From the NCBI GenBank assembly GCA_017480225.1, contig JAFVBB010000013.1, positions 1 through 64,000 on the forward strand: DNA of 64,000 nt, in the 5' to 3' direction. Source of the DNA: Bacteroidales bacterium (GTDB lineage Bacteria; Bacteroidota; Bacteroidia; Bacteroidales; P3). A program made the position numbers and the translations under genes. The notes under the pieces were generated by a model. It was given only the letters and a program-made list of their open reading frames with translations, was not told where the DNA came from and did not search any database. This document shows positions 15,078-22,922 of this stretch, in pieces (position 1 is the first letter of the stretch; each line of letters starts with the position of its first letter).

Positions 15078-15911
15078 TCAGTGCGTCGCCTTGAGATACT
15101 GCAGGTCGCCGTAGTGATAGCTGGCGGTGGTGCCGCCATCGATCAGGATGTCGGTGCCGGTGATGAAGCGTCCGCGGCTGCTCATGAGGAACTCGGCCAG
15201 GTCGCCCACCTCGTCCGGTGTGCCGGCGCGGCGTGCCGGGCAGCCGGCGATCATCTTTAGGTAGCCGTCCTTGCGCGGGCCGTGCAGTTCGTCGTTGGCC
15301 AGCGGGGTGATGATGATGCCAGGCGAGATGCTGTTGAGCGTGGCGCCGCGCCTGCCCCAGCGCACGGCCTCCATCATCACGCGCAGCACGTTGCAGCGCT
15401 TTGAGTATTGGTAGGCCTTCAATGTGTCGGTAATAGCCGTCAGGAAAGGCAGTTCCAGCAGCTGCTCGCACGGTGTGCAGGCCAGGGCTTGGTTCTGCTC
15501 CTCGGGCAGGGCCGGCAGGCGGTGGCCGCTCTGCGACGAGATGACGATGCCCGATCCGCCCTCCGCCATCACGTTGCCGAACTCCTCGAGCAGCACGCTG
15601 GTGCCGTAGAGGTCGACGCGCAGTATCTCGGACACCGGAGCCTGTGAGGGAGACACGCCTGCGGCGTTGATGAGGCCTGCTACCTCGCCTTTCGACGTGG
15701 CAAACTCGACCAGCCTCCTAATGTCGGCACGCGAGCCGAGGTCGCACTGGATGGCAGAGCATTCAAATCCTGCGTTTTCAAGCGTGGAGGCCTCACGCTC
15801 GGAGTTGGCCTTGCTGTAGTCGGCCAGCACCACGTGCCTTCCCGCGCCGGTGCGCCGGGCTATGGCCACGCCTATGCTGCCTGCCCCTACAAGTACGGTA
15901 ACTTTCTTCAT
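15078..15911 (-). CDS. Short-chain dehydrogenase/reductase
   Basis: 277 residues from ATG (MKKVTVLVGAGS); the longer upstream frame would run through the promoter. VLVGAGSIGVAIARR is the Rossmann dinucleotide-binding loop. ISSQSG supplies the catalytic Ser and YQYSK the Tyr-x-x-x-Lys pair. C-terminal INSISPG-type sequence (here LNSISPGII) and TGTDILIDGG are standard SDR signatures. An insert of about 25 residues separates the Ser and the Tyr. Substrate unknown. It is monocistronic and divergent from the subtilase gene. Confidence 0.9.
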   Translation of the reverse strand: MKKVTVLVGAGSIGVAIARRTGAGRHVVLADYSKANSEREASTLENAGFECSAIQCDLGSRADIRRLVEFATSKGEVAGLINAAGVSPSQAPVSEILRVDLYGTSVLLEEFGNVMAEGGSGIVISSQSGHRLPALPEEQNQALACTPCEQLLELPFLTAITDTLKAYQYSKRCNVLRVMMEAVRWGRRGATLNSISPGIIITPLANDELHGPRKDGYLKMIAGCPARRAGTPDEVGDLAEFLMSSRGRFITGTDILIDGGTTASYHYGDLQYLKATH

Positions 15912-15959
15912 TGTGCGTAGTGTTTGGTTAGTTGTTGTAAATTGTGCTTTCCCGGACTG

Positions 15960-15967
15960 CAAAGATA
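15960..15967 (-). promoter_or_regulatory. -7 box of the SDR gene
   Basis: TATCTTTG on the minus strand, 49 bases before the start codon. No clear -33 element is seen. Confidence 0.5.
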
Positions 15968-16031
15968 CGCATTTCCCCGCACATGCCTCTGCCACTGGGC
16001 TAAAAAATTTTATCGTTTGGAAAAATAGTCG

Positions 16032-16039
16032 TAACTTTG
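16032..16039 (+). promoter_or_regulatory. -7 box of the subtilase gene
   Basis: TAACTTTG on the plus strand, 25 bases before the ATG. The nearest TTTG is only 12 bases upstream, so the -33 element is unclear. Confidence 0.5.
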
Positions 16040-16063
16040 CAATGTGCATAAATAGCGCGGAAT

Positions 16064-18187
16064 ATGAAAAAGGTACTATTCATACTGTTGGCAATGTGCG
16101 CTTTGGGCGGTGCTGTGGCGCAGTCGCCGAGGTGCAGCATAGCCGCCAAAGGCCAGCTCGTGGAGCGGGCGCTGGCGGGCGACACCGTTTTCTCGTTCAT
16201 CGTCAAGATGAGGCCTGGGTTCGACTACAACTGGTTCTTCGAGCGTGGCATCCGCTTCGGAGCGCAAGTGGGCGACATTGTCACGATGCGTGTGCCGAAG
16301 CGGTCGTTATATGTGCTCGACGCAAGCGACGACGTGGTCTACTACAGTCTCTCCAATCGTGTGGGCCGCCCTTCGATGGACAAGACTCGCGGCGACACGC
16401 GCACCGACAGCGTTGAGCATGGGCTCGGCCTGCCTGGTGGCATGGGCTACGACGGCAGCGGCGTGTACATCGGCATCACTGACTGGGGCTTCGACTACAC
16501 CCATCCCAACCTAAACCGTGGCGACGTGTCGAACCGCCGCATTGAGCGTGCCTGGGACCACTTCCGCACTGCAGGTCCGCCGCCTGACCCGACCGACCTC
16601 AACTATGGCACCGAGATTGTGGGCTACACCGACTTGATTGCGGCCAGGGGTGACACGTCGAACCTCTATGGTTACGGCACCCACGGCACCCATGTGGCTG
16701 GCATTGCCGCCGGGGCTGGCACCGACGAGGGTGTGTTCCGTGGACAGGCGCCTGGGGCAAGGATGCTGCTTTGCTCGTTTGGCCTTGGCGAGAGCGAATG
16801 GCTCGATGGCGTGGCATGGATGCACCGTGTGGCCAAGAACGACAACAAGAGACTTGTGGTAAACAGCAGTTGGGGCATGTACAGCTTCAGCTGCATAGAC
16901 GGACGCTCGTTGTTGAGCGAGGCCATTGACAGGCTCAGTGACGAAGGTGTGGTCTTTGTGACGAGCGCGGGCAACAACGGTGGCACCAACTTCCACATCA
17001 GCCGCAACTTCAGCGAAGTAGGCGACACAATGCGCACCGTGGCCTCCTACTACACGCTGGTGGAGGACGCCATCGGCCAGTGCCTCATTATGTGGGGCGA
17101 GGAGAACCATAGCTTCAGTGCGCGCTTCCTTTTCCAGAAGGATGACCAGGTGTGGTACGGCCCGCTGGTCAATACAGCCGACGGTAACCTCTACATGACT
17201 GACAGCATTGACCTTGGCGACGTGCGAGTGGCCTATCGGGTGACGTGCGAGCAGGCCAACCCTCTCGACAATCGCCCACACATACAGTTTGATGTAGACC
17301 GTGCTTCCGGCAAGCAACTGCAGCTTCAGATTATTGCTGAGAACGGGCTGGTGCACGCCTGGAATGTCGCCAACAAGACCAACCATGCGGGCAATGAGGG
17401 CGCCGCTTTCCACACAGGTGGACACCCGGGCTATGTCGGTGGCGACAACGACTACGGTGTTGGTGAGCCGGGCTGCGCGTCGAAGACCATCACTGTGGCC
17501 GCCCACGACGCCGACACCTGGAGCAGTGACTCGTCGAGATACAATACAGGCAGCCTCACCTCCTTCTCCAGTTATGGCCCCGCGTTGGGAGAAGGCCGCA
17601 AGCCCGAAATATCGGCTCCGGGTTATCAGGTCAATTCATCAATCAGCTTGTGGAGCGACACCAAGTACACCCCCACTGCCACGCAGCGGGTGGGAGTGCG
17701 CACCTACAGGTGGAGCCCCTTGAGCGGCACCTCCATGTCGTCGCCCGCCGTGACCGGCGTAGTGGCTCTGATGCTGCAAGCCAATCCTAACCTCACAACC
17801 GACGAGGTGCGTGAGATACTCTTCACCACTGCGCGCAACGACGACAAGACCGGCGACATACAGGCAGGCGGCACGTCCGACCTTCGCTGGGGATGGGGCA
17901 AGGTCGACGCGCTGGCTGCGGTGAAGGCGGCGGTGAAGCGTGTTGGCATAGAGCAGGCCGAATCGCAGCGGCTTCCCCTCTTCGTGTATCCCAACCCCAC
18001 AAGCGGGCTTGTCACGGTGCAGACCGGATGTGGCGAGCTTCAATTGGTAGATGTTTTCTCTGCCGAAGGCCGCCGGGTCATGAGTTTCGAGGCCAGCGGC
18101 GAGCATGTTGTCGACATGCGCGGCTTGCCGCAAGGCGTGTATATCGTCAAGTGCGGCAGCCGCACGGCGAAACTTGTTGTTAAGTAG
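16064..18187 (+). CDS. S8 subtilisin-family peptidase with type IX-style C-terminal tail
   Basis: 707 residues. The signal peptide is MKKVLFILLAMCALGGAVAQ. The catalytic triad is visible: Asp140 in GITDWGFD, His210 in GTHGTHVAG and Ser557 in SGTSMSSPAV. The domain is interrupted between His and Ser by a beta-rich insert, as in other Bacteroidota subtilases. The last ~75 residues (VYPNPTSGLVTVQ and a GVYIVKC..KLVVK end) match the type A sorting domain used by the type IX secretion system. That implies export to the cell surface. No T9SS gene lies in this window. The next gene starts 12 bases later and may be read through. Confidence 0.95.
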   Translation: MKKVLFILLAMCALGGAVAQSPRCSIAAKGQLVERALAGDTVFSFIVKMRPGFDYNWFFERGIRFGAQVGDIVTMRVPKRSLYVLDASDDVVYYSLSNRVGRPSMDKTRGDTRTDSVEHGLGLPGGMGYDGSGVYIGITDWGFDYTHPNLNRGDVSNRRIERAWDHFRTAGPPPDPTDLNYGTEIVGYTDLIAARGDTSNLYGYGTHGTHVAGIAAGAGTDEGVFRGQAPGARMLLCSFGLGESEWLDGVAWMHRVAKNDNKRLVVNSSWGMYSFSCIDGRSLLSEAIDRLSDEGVVFVTSAGNNGGTNFHISRNFSEVGDTMRTVASYYTLVEDAIGQCLIMWGEENHSFSARFLFQKDDQVWYGPLVNTADGNLYMTDSIDLGDVRVAYRVTCEQANPLDNRPHIQFDVDRASGKQLQLQIIAENGLVHAWNVANKTNHAGNEGAAFHTGGHPGYVGGDNDYGVGEPGCASKTITVAAHDADTWSSDSSRYNTGSLTSFSSYGPALGEGRKPEISAPGYQVNSSISLWSDTKYTPTATQRVGVRTYRWSPLSGTSMSSPAVTGVVALMLQANPNLTTDEVREILFTTARNDDKTGDIQAGGTSDLRWGWGKVDALAAVKAAVKRVGIEQAESQRLPLFVYPNPTSGLVTVQTGCGELQLVDVFSAEGRRVMSFEASGEHVVDMRGLPQGVYIVKCGSRTAKLVVK

Positions 18188-18199
18188 CCGCAGAGGTTG

Positions 18200-19192
18200 A
18201 TGCTCCGACTTTTCCAGCGCAACATGGCCCTGCAGGGCATTTTGGTGGTGGCGGCAGTGATTTTGCTGTGGCTGAGGCCTCTCATTGCTCCACCACCGCT
18301 CGATGCAGGCAGCCATCCGGCTGTTCTTTACGGACTGCTGGCTGGGTGGCTGCAGCCTGTGCCACGCTTGGCGGTTGTATTGGCCATGCTGCTGGTGCTG
18401 GCCGAGGCGGTGCTGTGCAACCTCTTGCTGGTCGACGTGGGGCTGGCATCGCAGAACAGCCTGCTGCCCTCGCTGCTGTATGTGCTGGCGGCCAGTGCAG
18501 GCTGCCATACTCTTGCCCCCGAACTCTTGGCTGCAGGAATCATGCTCGCATGTCTGCACCGGTTGATGTTGCGGGGCACCCCGCTGACCATCGATGCCGA
18601 GACTATATGTGGTGCCACCTTGATGATCGGACTGGCCACCATGTTCTACCAGCCTGCCGTGTGCTTCATGCTTTCCTATCTTATGGTGGCGGCTGGCTAC
18701 AGGCTCTATTCTTGGCGCGACTGGCTTGTGATGCTGCTCGGCTTCGCCGCTCCATATGTGCCGTTGCTGGCCGTGCTCTACCTCACGGGCGGCGTGCACT
18801 CGTGGTGGGCGTCTACAGTGCAGAGCCTGGCTCTTCCGCGCCTCGGTTTCGTCAACGCAGACCCATGGACGATGATTGGCGGCTGTGTGCTGGCAGCCTT
18901 GCTGTTGTGGAGCCTTCTGGTCACGGTGTCGCAGCTCGGCGAGCGGCCGGTGCTGTGGCAACGCAACGCCTCAACCCTCCTCTATATTGCGCTGGGAGGC
19001 ATGGCCACGCTCCTCTACCACCACCCATTCCCGCTATGTACCACATTGGTTGCTGCTCCGTTTGCTTTTGCCGCCAGTCGCTCGCTGACAGCCCATTTTG
19101 AGCGGCATAGCGTCTATGGGCGTGCCAAACGGCGTGCATGGATTTACGACCTGCTGCTTGTGGCGGCAATAATTGCGGCGTTCCTGTGCTGA
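18200..19192 (+). CDS. DUF6427-family integral membrane protein
   Basis: 330 residues, very hydrophobic, with around nine or ten predicted membrane helices. The N-terminus MLRLFQRNMALQG and position directly before rnhB fit the DUF6427 family known from Bacteroidota. No catalytic residues stand out and its function is unknown. Its stop overlaps the GTG start of rnhB by a few bases, indicating co-translation. Confidence 0.75.
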   Translation: MLRLFQRNMALQGILVVAAVILLWLRPLIAPPPLDAGSHPAVLYGLLAGWLQPVPRLAVVLAMLLVLAEAVLCNLLLVDVGLASQNSLLPSLLYVLAASAGCHTLAPELLAAGIMLACLHRLMLRGTPLTIDAETICGATLMIGLATMFYQPAVCFMLSYLMVAAGYRLYSWRDWLVMLLGFAAPYVPLLAVLYLTGGVHSWWASTVQSLALPRLGFVNADPWTMIGGCVLAALLLWSLLVTVSQLGERPVLWQRNASTLLYIALGGMATLLYHHPFPLCTTLVAAPFAFAASRSLTAHFERHSVYGRAKRRAWIYDLLLVAAIIAAFLC

Positions 19193-19830
19193 AACCGTGG
19201 CTCATAGAAGGAAGGCTTGAAGCCGGGTGCGACGAGGCCGGACGCGGCCCGCTGGCAGGGCCAGTGGTGGCTGCAGCCGTACTCTTGCCGCGCGACTATG
19301 AAAACAGCGTTCTCAATGACTCGAAGCAACTCACCGAGAGGCAGCGCGACAGCCTGCGACTGGAGATAGAGCGCGAGGCCGAGGCCTGGGCAGTGGCCTC
19401 GCTCGACGCTGCCGAGGTCGACCGCCTCAACATACTCCGAGCCTCCACTCACGCCATGTGCCTGGCCGTGATGGCTCTGCTCGGCAATGCTGACCCATGC
19501 GTGGCGAGCGGGGGCAAAAGCCTCGGCAGACTGATTCCGGAGCATATTCTCGTCGACGGCAACCGCTTCTACAACGAGACTCCGCTGCCATTCACAACAG
19601 TGGTCAAGGGCGACGCCAGGCTGATGCCGATAGCGGCAGCCAGCGTGCTGGCCAAGACTCACCGCGACGAGCAGATGGCCGCCCTGCACAGCGAGTACCC
19701 ATGCTATGGCTGGGATCACAACAAAGGCTACCCCACGGCAAGCCATTACGACGCCATAGAGCGGCACGGACCCTCCCCCTACCACCGCCGCTCGTTCAAC
19801 CTTTACAAGCAACACTCACTTTTTGAATAG
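19186..19830 (+). CDS. rnhB: Ribonuclease HII
   Basis: 214 residues from a GTG start, which gives the family-typical opening LKPWLIEGRLEAGCDEAGRG; the longer frame would overlap the upstream gene by over 50 bases. The catalytic acids are visible: Asp and Glu in CDEAGRGPLAGP, Asp in ILVDGNRF, and Asp in KGDARLMPIAAASVLAK. The enzyme removes ribonucleotides from RNA:DNA hybrids in the cytoplasm. It is in a tight run with DUF6427, DUF6913, dapA and the prenyl synthase. Confidence 0.96.
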   Translation: MLKPWLIEGRLEAGCDEAGRGPLAGPVVAAAVLLPRDYENSVLNDSKQLTERQRDSLRLEIEREAEAWAVASLDAAEVDRLNILRASTHAMCLAVMALLGNADPCVASGGKSLGRLIPEHILVDGNRFYNETPLPFTTVVKGDARLMPIAAASVLAKTHRDEQMAALHSEYPCYGWDHNKGYPTASHYDAIERHGPSPYHRRSFNLYKQHSLFE

Positions 19831-19838
19831 CCTCACCC

Positions 19839-20384
19839 ATGTTTGATTTCATTAAGGAGATCCACCGCAAAAGCCTGATACGCGACCTCAAGGCCGCACC
19901 TCGCGAGAAGAAGATTGCCAACATCGACCAGGTGCGTACCATCGGGGTGATATGCGAGCTCGGCGACGAGCAGCACTGGAACATAATGCACCACTTTGCC
20001 AAGGTGATGGAAAACCAGGGCAAGGAGGTTCACATAATAGCCCTGCTCGAGAAAGACCAGGAACTGGGCTTTGTCATCACCCACCAGCAGACCTACCTTG
20101 TGCGCTCCAAGGCCGACACCAACTTCTGGGGGCTGCCGAGCGGCGAGTCGGTGCGCGACTTCCTTGCACGCAGCTACGACCTGCTTATCGACACCATCGG
20201 CGGCGGCAACTTCTTCGCGCTCTACACCGCCCTCCGCGCCGAGGCCAGCCTCAAGGTGGTCTATGCCACCCAGGAGGAAGACCCCTCCGACGTGTTCGAC
20301 CTCATTATCAAAGGCGATGGCGAAATGGACATCAAGGACTATTTCAACAACGTCATCGAATATCTGAGCATGATCCAAAAGTAA
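19839..20384 (+). CDS. DUF6913-family cytosolic protein
   Basis: 181 residues, no signal peptide. The sequence includes QVRTIGVICELGDEQHWN, FVITHQQTYLVR and a DTIGGGNFFALYTALRAEA segment with a small Gly loop. Order and spacing (after rnhB, 10 bases before dapA) match the conserved Bacteroidota neighbourhood of DUF6913. The fold looks Rossmann-like but no activity can be assigned. Confidence 0.75.
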   Translation: MFDFIKEIHRKSLIRDLKAAPREKKIANIDQVRTIGVICELGDEQHWNIMHHFAKVMENQGKEVHIIALLEKDQELGFVITHQQTYLVRSKADTNFWGLPSGESVRDFLARSYDLLIDTIGGGNFFALYTALRAEASLKVVYATQEEDPSDVFDLIIKGDGEMDIKDYFNNVIEYLSMIQK

Positions 20385-20394
20385 ACAACCAAGT

Positions 20395-21291
20395 ATGAAA
20401 CAACCCATATTCAGCGGCACCGGGGTGGCACTGGTCACTCCCTTCCGCCGACAGCAGGAGACGGTGGACTTCACCAAGCTCGAGGCGTTGATAGAGAACA
20501 TCATCACGTCGGGCGCCGACTACATCGTCGCACTTGGCACCACCAGCGAGGCTGCCACCATGACCGAGGCCGAGCGGTCGGCCGTGCAGGAATTCATTGT
20601 CGAGACCGCAGGCGGCAGGGTGCCCATAGTGCTCGGCGTCGGAGGCAACAACACCACCAGTGTGTGCGATGCGCTGGCACGCACCGACTTCGACGGCATC
20701 GCCGGGGTGCTCTCTGTCACGCCCTACTACAACAAGCCCAACCAGCGCGGCCTGCTGGCTCACTACCGTGCCGTGGCGTCAGCCTCGCCTGTTCCTGTGC
20801 TGATGTACAATGTGCCCGGACGAACTGGAGTGAACATGACTGCCGAAACCACGCTCGCTTTGGCCGCCGAGTGCCCCAACATTGTGGGCGTGAAGGAGGC
20901 CTCTGGCAACATGGCGCAGGTCATGGAGCTGCTGCGCAACCGTCCGCAGGGCTTCCGTGTGATCAGCGGCGACGATGCCCTGACGCTGCCCATGCTGGCA
21001 ATGGGCGCCGACGGCGTCATATCGGTCATTGCCAACGCCCTGCCGCGCGACATGAGCCAAATGGTGCGCTTCGGCATGAAGGGCGACCTCAAGAAGGCCC
21101 TGCCGCTGCACTACCGTATGCTGCCGCTGATGAACGCCATCTTTGAGGAGGGCAATCCCACTGGCATCAAGGCACTGCTCGAGGCGCAGGGCGCCATCAC
21201 CGGCGCGTTGAGGCTGCCTCTGGTGAAGGCGACGAAACAACTGTCCAACAAACTGACCGCGCTCTACAATGAATATTGCGCAGAGGCTTGA
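20395..21291 (+). CDS. dapA: 4-hydroxy-tetrahydrodipicolinate synthase
   Basis: 298 residues, the usual length. It condenses pyruvate with aspartate semialdehyde in the lysine/diaminopimelate pathway. The Schiff-base lysine is in GVKEASGN, the catalytic Tyr in YNVPGRTG, and the pyruvate-binding GTTSEA is at residues ~45-50. The gene overlaps the start of the polyprenyl synthase gene by 23 bases, which indicates translational coupling. Confidence 0.97.
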   Translation: MKQPIFSGTGVALVTPFRRQQETVDFTKLEALIENIITSGADYIVALGTTSEAATMTEAERSAVQEFIVETAGGRVPIVLGVGGNNTTSVCDALARTDFDGIAGVLSVTPYYNKPNQRGLLAHYRAVASASPVPVLMYNVPGRTGVNMTAETTLALAAECPNIVGVKEASGNMAQVMELLRNRPQGFRVISGDDALTLPMLAMGADGVISVIANALPRDMSQMVRFGMKGDLKKALPLHYRMLPLMNAIFEEGNPTGIKALLEAQGAITGALRLPLVKATKQLSNKLTALYNEYCAEA

Positions 21292-21994
21292 CGAGGTGCG
21301 CTCCGAGTACCTGCGCCGCATGACCAGCGGGCGCGGCGACCTGCTGCGCAGCGTCGAGGCCTACGCTGTGCAGCGCATGGGCAAGATGCTGCGCCCGCGC
21401 ATGGTGCTTGAGGCCGCCGCCACCCTGGGCGACGCGCACGCCATGGAGCGATGGGTGCTGCTGCTGGCCGTGTGTGTCGAGATGCTGCACAACACATCGC
21501 TGCTGCACGACGACGTGATAGACCACGCAGGCGAGCGGCGGGGCACCCCCAGCGTCAATGTACGCTGGAACAGTTCGGTGGCTGTGCTGGTGGGCGACTA
21601 CCACCTGGCGCAGATCATGGCCCTGCTCGACGAGGTTGACCGCCCTGACGCCGCGCGCATGGTGAACCGCACGGTGATGGACATGGTCGAGGCCGAGCTG
21701 CTGCAGCAGGAGCATCTCGCCGGGCGCGCCATGAGTGAGGCCGACTATCTCGACGTGATTGACGGCAAGACGGCCAGCCTCTTTGCCACCGCCGCCGCGC
21801 TCGGCAACCCGGCTTTCCGCGACTTTGGCCTGTGCTATGGGCGTCTCTTCCAACTCTACGACGACCTGCGCGACGGCGAGGCTCCCGCTTTCGCCACGGC
21901 GCTGATTGACAGTGAGCGGCAGCGTATGCGGCAGTTGCAGGGGCAAGGGCTGGCACTGGCGGCAATGCCGCTGCCATCGCTGCAGATGCAATAA
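21269..21994 (+). CDS. Short polyprenyl diphosphate synthase
   Basis: 241 residues, about 80 shorter than typical long-chain synthases. The first Asp-rich motif is present in LLHDDVIDHAGERRG. The second appears near the C-terminus as YDDLRD. Both are needed to bind prenyl diphosphates via Mg. It ends soon after that motif, so the C-terminal helices are missing or compact. Whether it is an active synthase of short- or long-chain products is unclear. It overlaps dapA and is the last gene of the run. Confidence 0.85.
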   Translation: MNIAQRLDEVRSEYLRRMTSGRGDLLRSVEAYAVQRMGKMLRPRMVLEAAATLGDAHAMERWVLLLAVCVEMLHNTSLLHDDVIDHAGERRGTPSVNVRWNSSVAVLVGDYHLAQIMALLDEVDRPDAARMVNRTVMDMVEAELLQQEHLAGRAMSEADYLDVIDGKTASLFATAAALGNPAFRDFGLCYGRLFQLYDDLRDGEAPAFATALIDSERQRMRQLQGQGLALAAMPLPSLQMQ

Positions 21995-22052
21995 AAGCAG
22001 CCCAAGGTGTACTTAATGGCAACGCAAACAACAAAAAACACACTCACATAGT

Positions 22053-22550
22053 ATGAAACGTATTCTTTTGGCAATCGCAACCCTGGCTTTGGCTGCCGGA
22101 CTCTCGGCGCAGAACGCCAAGCTTCCCACCAACGTCAACCTCAAGACGGTCGACGGCAAGACGGTGCAGTCGTCGGTAATCCAAAACGACGGAAAGCCGA
22201 TGATAATCAGTTTTTGGGCCACTTGGTGCGGTCCCTGCCTGCTCGAGTTGAAGACCATCAGCGAGGTCTACGACGAATGGGTGGAGGAAACTGGCGTGAA
22301 GCTTGTGGCCGTGTCGATTGACGACTCGAAGACCTCGTTCCAGGTCAAAAAGCGCGCCACCGCCCTTGGCTGGCCTTTTGAAATCTACATCGACGAGAAC
22401 AAGGACTTTGCCTCGGCATTGAGCATTGGCCAGGATCCGCCCTACACGCTGCTCATCAACGGTGAGGGCGAGATCGTGTGGCAGCACAAGGGCTTCCAGC
22501 CAGGGGCAGAGGAAGAACTGCTCGAGCAGGTGCGCAAGCTTGTGGAGTAG
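22053..22550 (+). CDS. TlpA-family thiol-disulfide oxidoreductase
   Basis: 165 residues with signal peptide MKRILLAIATLALAAGLSAQ. The thioredoxin-fold active site is WATWCGPC, and DPPYTLLINGEGEI holds the cis-Pro region. TlpA proteins reduce periplasmic disulfides. It stands in front of the porin-like and Omp28 genes, an arrangement common in Bacteroidales. A strong terminator follows the stop, so it is probably its own transcript. Confidence 0.93.
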   Translation: MKRILLAIATLALAAGLSAQNAKLPTNVNLKTVDGKTVQSSVIQNDGKPMIISFWATWCGPCLLELKTISEVYDEWVEETGVKLVAVSIDDSKTSFQVKKRATALGWPFEIYIDENKDFASALSIGQDPPYTLLINGEGEIVWQHKGFQPGAEEELLEQVRKLVE

Positions 22551-22574
22551 GGCGACAACAGTTCGGCAAGTACA

Positions 22575-22612
22575 GGAGGCGGCGCGCGCGGTGCGCGCCG
22601 CCTCCTTTTTTT
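22575..22612 (+). terminator. Terminator of the TlpA gene
   Basis: GGAGGCGGCGCGC pairs perfectly with GCGCGCCGCCTCC around GCGGT, followed by seven T. Confidence 0.92.
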
Positions 22613-22688
22613 GTGACCTGCCGCCGGCCGGCGGCTGCGAGCCGTCGCCGCAGGCCATGGCCGGGTGCCGCCGCCGCACCGCCCGAAT

Positions 22689-22840
22689 GCCTGCAGGGCT
22701 ATGCCAACACCGTCTGTTCTTCGATTGTTCTCCGATTGTTCTTCGATTGTTCTTCGATTTAATATCGAAGAACAATCGAAGAACAATCGGAGAACAATCG
22801 AAGAACAGACGGCCTTGACACGGTGTCAGGGCTTTTTTTC
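22689..22840. repeat. Hairpin element, copy 3 (perfect palindrome, heads on both sides)
   Basis: The foldable core is 22710-22812. Left arm CCGTC plus A-B-A-A, loop TTAAT, right arm A', A', B', A' plus GACGG: 49 bp pair without a mismatch. Head-like sequence occurs on both flanks: GCCTGCAGGGCTATGCCAAC on the left, and GCCTTGACACGGTGTCAGGG on the right. The latter, read on the minus strand, resembles the head of copy 2. The right flank folds again (GACAC/GTGTC) and runs into GCTTTTTTTC, like a terminator. No gene is seen in 22613-22922. Confidence 0.95.
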
Positions 22841-22885
22841 GGTGCTTTTTTTGAGGGCGGGACGCGCCGTTTCGTTTTTTTTGTG

Positions 22886-22893
22886 TACATTTG
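22886..22893 (+). promoter_or_regulatory. -7 box of the porin-like gene
   Basis: TACATTTG, 29 bases before the ATG. No -33 TTTG is seen at the usual distance. Confidence 0.5.
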
Positions 22894-22922
22894 CAGTTTG
22901 GAAATACAAAATGCTGTAGTAT

